A stretch of DNA of 10,795 nucleotides. It comes from CAYUCJ01 sp049282265. GTDB lineage: Bacteria > Desulfobacterota > DSM-4660 > Desulfatiglandales > Desulfatiglandaceae. The position numbers were made by a program, and so were the translations under genes. The notes under the pieces were generated by a model. That model saw only the letters and a program-made list of their open reading frames with translations, had not been told where the DNA came from and ran no database searches. Shown piece after piece: positions 7,433 through 10,795 of the stretch. Every line of letters begins with the position of its first letter. Positions within the stretch are counted from its first letter, which is position 1. The DNA lies in contig JBAPTR010000068.1 in assembly GCA_049282265.1 (NCBI GenBank), positions 1 to 10,795 on the forward strand. The letters are read 5' to 3'.

Positions 7433-9640
7433 ATGACCGAGCAGGAAAGAATACGGTTCACATTCGTTTCCCACGGTCTTCCTGAAGATACCTTTCAGGT
7501 GGTCCGTTTTCAAGGGGACGAAGGTATTTCGAAATTATATGAATTCGCAATCCAATTGGTTTCAGAGGATCCCGAAATCGACCTTGGCTCAGTCCTTCAA
7601 AACCCTGCTACTTTGACCATCTTCCGAAATGAAGGGGATGATAGGCTCTTTCACGGAATACCCTCCCTGTTTGAACAGCTTCATGAGGATGCTGAACGGG
7701 TATTCTACAAGACGGTTCTGGTTCCTCGGCTCTGGCAGGCAGACCTTTATCATGAGAACCAGCTTTTTCTGGACAAGACGGTTCCTGACATTATCGAGGA
7801 GATATTGCGGCAGGCCGGTCTGACAACCAATGACTACGAATTGCGACTGACGAACACCTACCCCCAGTGGGAGTATATATGCCAGTATGGTGAAACGGAT
7901 TTTGATTTTATCTCCCGCTGGATGGAACGCGAGGGCATCTACTACTATTTTCAGCAAACAGAAGAGTTCGAGAAACTGATCATAACGGATAATGCCTCCA
8001 GTCATGAAAACATCCCCGATGCGAGCACCATTGAATACCATCCGCCCTCGAGTCTGAGGGCTCGTGAAGAGGAAATCGTCAGAGATCTGATCTGCCGCAA
8101 AAAAATGCTCCCCAGAAAGGTCATATTGAGAGACTACAATTATCGAAGGCCTGATCTGGAACTCCGGGGGGAGGCTGAGGTGGCCTCCCAGGGGCGGGGA
8201 GATGTCTACATTTACGGAGAGCACTTTAAGACACCCGAGGAGGGAAATGCCCTCGCCGGAATCCGTGCTGAAGAGATTCTCTGCAGAGAGAGCATCTTCA
8301 ACGGAGAAAGCACCGCCCCGAACCTCTGCCCGGGTTTTGTCTTTGAGTTGGCCGAGCACTATCGGGACACCTACAATGAGCGGTTTCTCATAGTGGAACT
8401 GGAACACGAGGGGAACCAGACCCGTGCCCTTTTTGGAACAGACCAAAGCTCCGCTGATGAAGATTCCGGACTGCTCTATGTCAATCGATTTGGATCCATC
8501 CCGGCTGATCTCCAGTACCGCCCGGAACGTAAAACACCCAAGCCGCGATTTTACGGTAGCATGAACGCAAAGGTGGACGCCACGGACGGTCAATACGCCG
8601 AAATCGACGATGAAGGGCGCTACAAGGTCAGATTGTTTTTTGACCAGAGTGACAGGGGCGCCAGCAAGGCCTCCAGATGGGTCCGCATGGCCCAGCCTTA
8701 TTCCGGCCGAGACTACGGAATGCACTTCCCGTTACATGGAAATACGGAGGTCCTATTGACCTTTGTAAACGGGGATCTGGATCGACCGGTCATTGCCGGT
8801 TCCGTCCCGAACCCCGATACTGCCAGCCCAGTAAACTCAAATACCAACACGTTGTGTATGATTAAGACCGGCGGCGGTAATCAGATCCATACGGAAGACA
8901 AATCAGGAAGCCAACTGATGAAACTGCAGTCTCCCACCGATAAGACCTTCGTCCGGATTGGTGCGGCCGACTCCGGGGGACCTTCCGGTATTGAGATTTC
9001 CACGAAAGCGAACCAGAAAACCCAGATTGATAAAAAGCGGTCGCTTGAAGTGGGTGGTGATACCGATGAACATTTCAAGGGCAATGTCAAGACAAAGACC
9101 CTGGGAGACAAGCAGTCGACAACCGTTGGAAAGACAGAATCGAAGAAGCTTTCGGATGCAAAATCAACCACGGTCGGAAATGAGGAAATCCTCAATCTGG
9201 CCGGGCTCAAGCTCACCGCAGTAGGGCAAAGCGAACAGACCAAAGTCGCCGGTGAGAGAGCGCTCTTCGTGGGATCGTGGGACATCACCGGCATCGCGGG
9301 AAATACCAGTATCTGGGTTGGTACCAAGAGCCAGATAACCATCGCACTGGCAAGTGAAATATATGTCGGGGGGAAGAGTGAGGTCTTCGTCGGGGCCAAA
9401 TCGTCCATTGCTGTCGGTGGCGCGAGCGAAATCTTCATCGGCCTTAAATCGGATATTAAAATAGGCGGTCTTTTTGAGTTGGTTGTTGCGGTAAAACTCG
9501 CCATAACCGTAGCAGCCAGTCTGGAACTTGCCGCCGGCCCCAAGTTAGTGAATACGCCTACAGGTATCAAGAATGAGGGGATTGAATTGAGTCAATCCGC
9601 CATCAAGAGCTCCATGGCGGGCCTGACAAACTTCTTTTGA
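7433..9640 (+). CDS. vgrG: VgrG (TssI), T6SS trimeric spike
   Basis: This encodes 735 residues. VgrG forms the trimeric spike on the Hcp tube and carries effectors. The N-terminal part (about 1-330) is the gp27/gp44-like base. Its signatures are a LFHGIPSLFEQ strand near 72-82, VPDIIEEIL at 117-125, and the YGETDFDFISRWMEREGI region near 152-169. A gp5-like OB domain follows (about 383-467) with RWVRMAQPYSGRDYG and NGDLDRPVIAGS. The C-terminus is a beta-helix of 22 octads (528-703) plus a 32-residue tail. No toxin domain is fused, so this VgrG probably carries separate effectors rather than being one. It starts 129 nt after clpV and is followed after 76 nt by a pentapeptide gene. By eye its 5' half is richer in A/T at third positions than clpV, which would fit a mobile spike module, but I did not count. 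Confidence 0.95.
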   Translation: MTEQERIRFTFVSHGLPEDTFQVVRFQGDEGISKLYEFAIQLVSEDPEIDLGSVLQNPATLTIFRNEGDDRLFHGIPSLFEQLHEDAERVFYKTVLVPRLWQADLYHENQLFLDKTVPDIIEEILRQAGLTTNDYELRLTNTYPQWEYICQYGETDFDFISRWMEREGIYYYFQQTEEFEKLIITDNASSHENIPDASTIEYHPPSSLRAREEEIVRDLICRKKMLPRKVILRDYNYRRPDLELRGEAEVASQGRGDVYIYGEHFKTPEEGNALAGIRAEEILCRESIFNGESTAPNLCPGFVFELAEHYRDTYNERFLIVELEHEGNQTRALFGTDQSSADEDSGLLYVNRFGSIPADLQYRPERKTPKPRFYGSMNAKVDATDGQYAEIDDEGRYKVRLFFDQSDRGASKASRWVRMAQPYSGRDYGMHFPLHGNTEVLLTFVNGDLDRPVIAGSVPNPDTASPVNSNTNTLCMIKTGGGNQIHTEDKSGSQLMKLQSPTDKTFVRIGAADSGGPSGIEISTKANQKTQIDKKRSLEVGGDTDEHFKGNVKTKTLGDKQSTTVGKTESKKLSDAKSTTVGNEEILNLAGLKLTAVGQSEQTKVAGERALFVGSWDITGIAGNTSIWVGTKSQITIALASEIYVGGKSEVFVGAKSSIAVGGASEIFIGLKSDIKIGGLFELVVAVKLAITVAASLELAAGPKLVNTPTGIKNEGIELSQSAIKSSMAGLTNFF
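9014..9541 (+). repeat. 22 octad repeats in the VgrG beta-helix
   Basis: Read from residue 528 to 703, the protein divides into 22 consecutive eight-residue units with no insertion or gap. The typical unit has a polar residue at position 2, a hydrophobic residue at 4 and 6, and G or A at 7, as in KSEVFVGA, KSSIAVGG and ASEIFIGL. This is the octad plan of the T4 gp5/VgrG triple-stranded beta-helix. The units differ in DNA sequence, so it is a protein-level repeat. Units 20-22 lose the lysine/serine pattern and become hydrophobic. Confidence 0.85.
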
Positions 9641-9700
9641 AATTACGCCTTGAATGACAAGGGCCGTATGCACCATTTTGGGATGCCGCAACCTTTTTTG

Positions 9701-9705
9701 AGGAG
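9701..9705 (+). promoter_or_regulatory. Likely ribosome binding site of the pentapeptide gene
   Basis: AGGAG, followed by AGC, lies 11 nt before ATG 9717. The spacing is on the long side, but it is the only candidate. The rest of the 76-nt gap (9641-9716) shows nothing I can support. Confidence 0.5.
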
Positions 9706-9716
9706 AGCTTTTTAAG

Positions 9717-10517
9717 ATGGATAACGAAAACGTCATCACCGTCTCAGGGGCAGTCGACAAAACGGCCGGAATGCCCAAATTTTCAGCCGAAGAGACGATT
9801 AAGAAAATACGGGCAGCCGGGATGAACAATCCGGAGATCGAAGAGGCCATTCGCAGAGCGGAGCAGAATTATAATGATGCCTACAGAAAATACGGCTACG
9901 CCTTTCCGCTCATCGCCCTTCCCAATGAAAAAGAGAAGGCGCAAATGAAGGAAACGGTCCTGGCGGACTACGAGAAGGGAGAGAGTTTTTCAGGCAAAGA
10001 TTTTTCGGGGATCGACCTCTCTCAAATGGATCTCAGGGGCATTGACTTCAAGGAAGCCTTTCTGGAAGGGGCGGATTTTTCCGGGGCCGATCTGCGCGGT
10101 GCCGATTTCACGAAGTGTGTTCTGGTGAGGACCAATTTCACCAAGGCCTTCCTCCCCTCGGCAAAGCTTTCAGAGGCGTGCCTGGGACAGGCCAACCTGA
10201 CCGGCGCAGACCTCAAAAGGGCGGATCTTTCCCGCGCGGTCCTTGTCCGGGCCGATCTGACAGGAGCTATCCTGACTGAATCCGTCCTGGATGAAGCGGA
10301 CTGTACCGGAGCGGTTTTCAAAAACGCCAATCTGCAAAAAGCGAGCCTCAGAAAAGTCCGCTTTCTGGAATGCAACCTCACTGGAGCAAACCTGGCCGAT
10401 GCCAAGGCCGGCGACGCCATGTTCGTAAGAGCCGTCCTTGAAGGAGCAAATTTTTCTAACATCGACGTGGAGGCCGCCATTTTTGCAGGCGCCGCTGGGA
10501 ATCCTTTAAAAAAGTGA
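9717..10517 (+). CDS. Pentapeptide-repeat protein of the VgrG module
   Basis: This encodes 266 residues. Residues 1-88 form a polar, probably helical region (with EEAIRRAEQNYNDAYRKYGY at 42-61) that I do not recognise. Residues 89-258 are 34 pentapeptide units, which in this family fold into a right-handed four-sided beta-helix. An eight-residue tail ends in KK. There is no signal peptide or transmembrane segment, so it is likely cytoplasmic or carried with the spike. It lies between vgrG and a DUF2169 gene, the kind of position seen for T6SS accessory proteins. A role in loading or capping the spike is an inference from context. Other pentapeptide proteins, such as gyrase protectors, act differently, so function is not settled by the repeat alone. 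Confidence 0.85.
   Translation: MDNENVITVSGAVDKTAGMPKFSAEETIKKIRAAGMNNPEIEEAIRRAEQNYNDAYRKYGYAFPLIALPNEKEKAQMKETVLADYEKGESFSGKDFSGIDLSQMDLRGIDFKEAFLEGADFSGADLRGADFTKCVLVRTNFTKAFLPSAKLSEACLGQANLTGADLKRADLSRAVLVRADLTGAILTESVLDEADCTGAVFKNANLQKASLRKVRFLECNLTGANLADAKAGDAMFVRAVLEGANFSNIDVEAAIFAGAAGNPLKK
9981..10490 (+). repeat. 34 tandem pentapeptide units
   Basis: From ESFSG to AIFAG the protein reads as 34 five-residue units with no gap. The centre position is L or F nearly throughout (exceptions are C, A and V in single units), preceded by A, N or D residues, as in ADLRG, ADLTG and ANLTG. Such units form a square beta-helix of about 8.5 turns. Recurrent codons (GCCGATCTG-like) recur, but the DNA units are not identical. 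Confidence 0.9.
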
Positions 10518-10539
10518 AGGGACATCGGGGAAACTGGAG

Positions 10540-10795
10540 ATGAAGGTCATCAAGCCGCTGAAACAAGGGCTTCTCTACAAATGCTATGAAAATGACAACA
10601 GGCCCTATTTTGTCGTGACTGTTTTCAGTTTTTTTCCGTTCACCCCTGCCGGCCGATTGTTATCCGAGATCGACATGTGGAAATTCGCGGCCCAGGAATT
10701 GGGAAAAGAGGCCATCCTTGACTTTGGCATGCCCAAGCCCAGGGGAGAGGTGCTCATTACCGGAAAGTTCTTCTCTCCGGCCGGCCGTCCCGCCC
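10540..10795 (+). CDS. DUF2169 protein, T6SS adaptor-type, 5' part
   Basis: The gene runs off the right edge after 85 complete codons. The N-terminus MKVIKPL, the F-FPF strand near residues 31-34, the DMWKFAAQELG segment (45-55) and MPKPRGEVLITG (64-75) match the DUF2169 family as I know it. One DUF2169 protein is the adaptor for the Tde2 effector in Agrobacterium, binding effector for loading on VgrG. The start is ATG 10540, with GGGGAA 7 nt upstream as the ribosome binding site; GGAG directly abutting the ATG is too close. The stop of the pentapeptide gene lies 22 nt before, so the two are probably co-transcribed. The remainder, and any PAAR or effector gene, is not visible. Confidence 0.85.
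   Translation, partial: MKVIKPLKQGLLYKCYENDNRPYFVVTVFSFFPFTPAGRLLSEIDMWKFAAQELGKEAILDFGMPKPRGEVLITGKFFSPAGRPA

Noticed and set aside
7589..8725. 378-codon open frame on the - strand opposite vgrG
   Set aside because: It mirrors the conserved gp27-like and OB regions of VgrG and has no family resemblance.
10022..10525. Repetitive 167-codon - strand frame rich in RSAP-like units
   Set aside because: Its periodicity is simply the reverse complement of the pentapeptide codons, so it is not an independent repeat protein.

Overview
The window lies inside a type VI secretion system (T6SS) gene cluster. All genes are on the + strand and closely packed. From codon use (moderately GC-rich by eye) and family resemblance, the source is probably an environmental Gram-negative proteobacterium, possibly of the deltaproteobacterial/Desulfobacterota kind. 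The lineage is an inference from general feel, not a search.

Layout. Positions 2-838 hold the 3' part of tssC (large contractile-sheath subunit), cut by the left edge. Next come hcp/tssD (900-1391, inner tube), tssE (1514-1927, gp25-like baseplate), tssF (1949-3682) and tssG (3646-4674, baseplate wedge; overlaps tssF by 37 nt). Then follow tssH/clpV (4676-7303, sheath-recycling AAA+ ATPase) and vgrG/tssI (7433-9640, spike). The right end holds a pentapeptide-repeat protein (9717-10517) and the first 85 codons of a DUF2169 protein (10540 to the edge).

How the genes work together. TssE, F and G form baseplate parts on which the Hcp tube and the TssB/TssC sheath assemble. VgrG is the tip, and contraction drives VgrG and Hcp out of the cell. 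ClpV then dismantles the contracted sheath. The vgrG / pentapeptide / DUF2169 end looks like an effector-loading module: DUF2169 proteins act as adaptors for T6SS effectors in at least one characterised system. PAAR and effector genes are therefore expected just past the right edge, but none is visible here. TssA, TssB, TssJ, TssK, TssL and TssM are not in the window.

The most distinctive features are two long, uninterrupted beta-helical repeats in adjacent genes. The VgrG C-terminus has 22 octads in perfect register, and the next protein has 34 pentads in perfect register behind an unrecognised 88-residue N-terminal region. No RNA genes, CRISPR arrays, insertion sequences or convincing rho-independent terminators were seen. 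The core genes are conventional; the unusual part is the vgrG-to-right-edge module.
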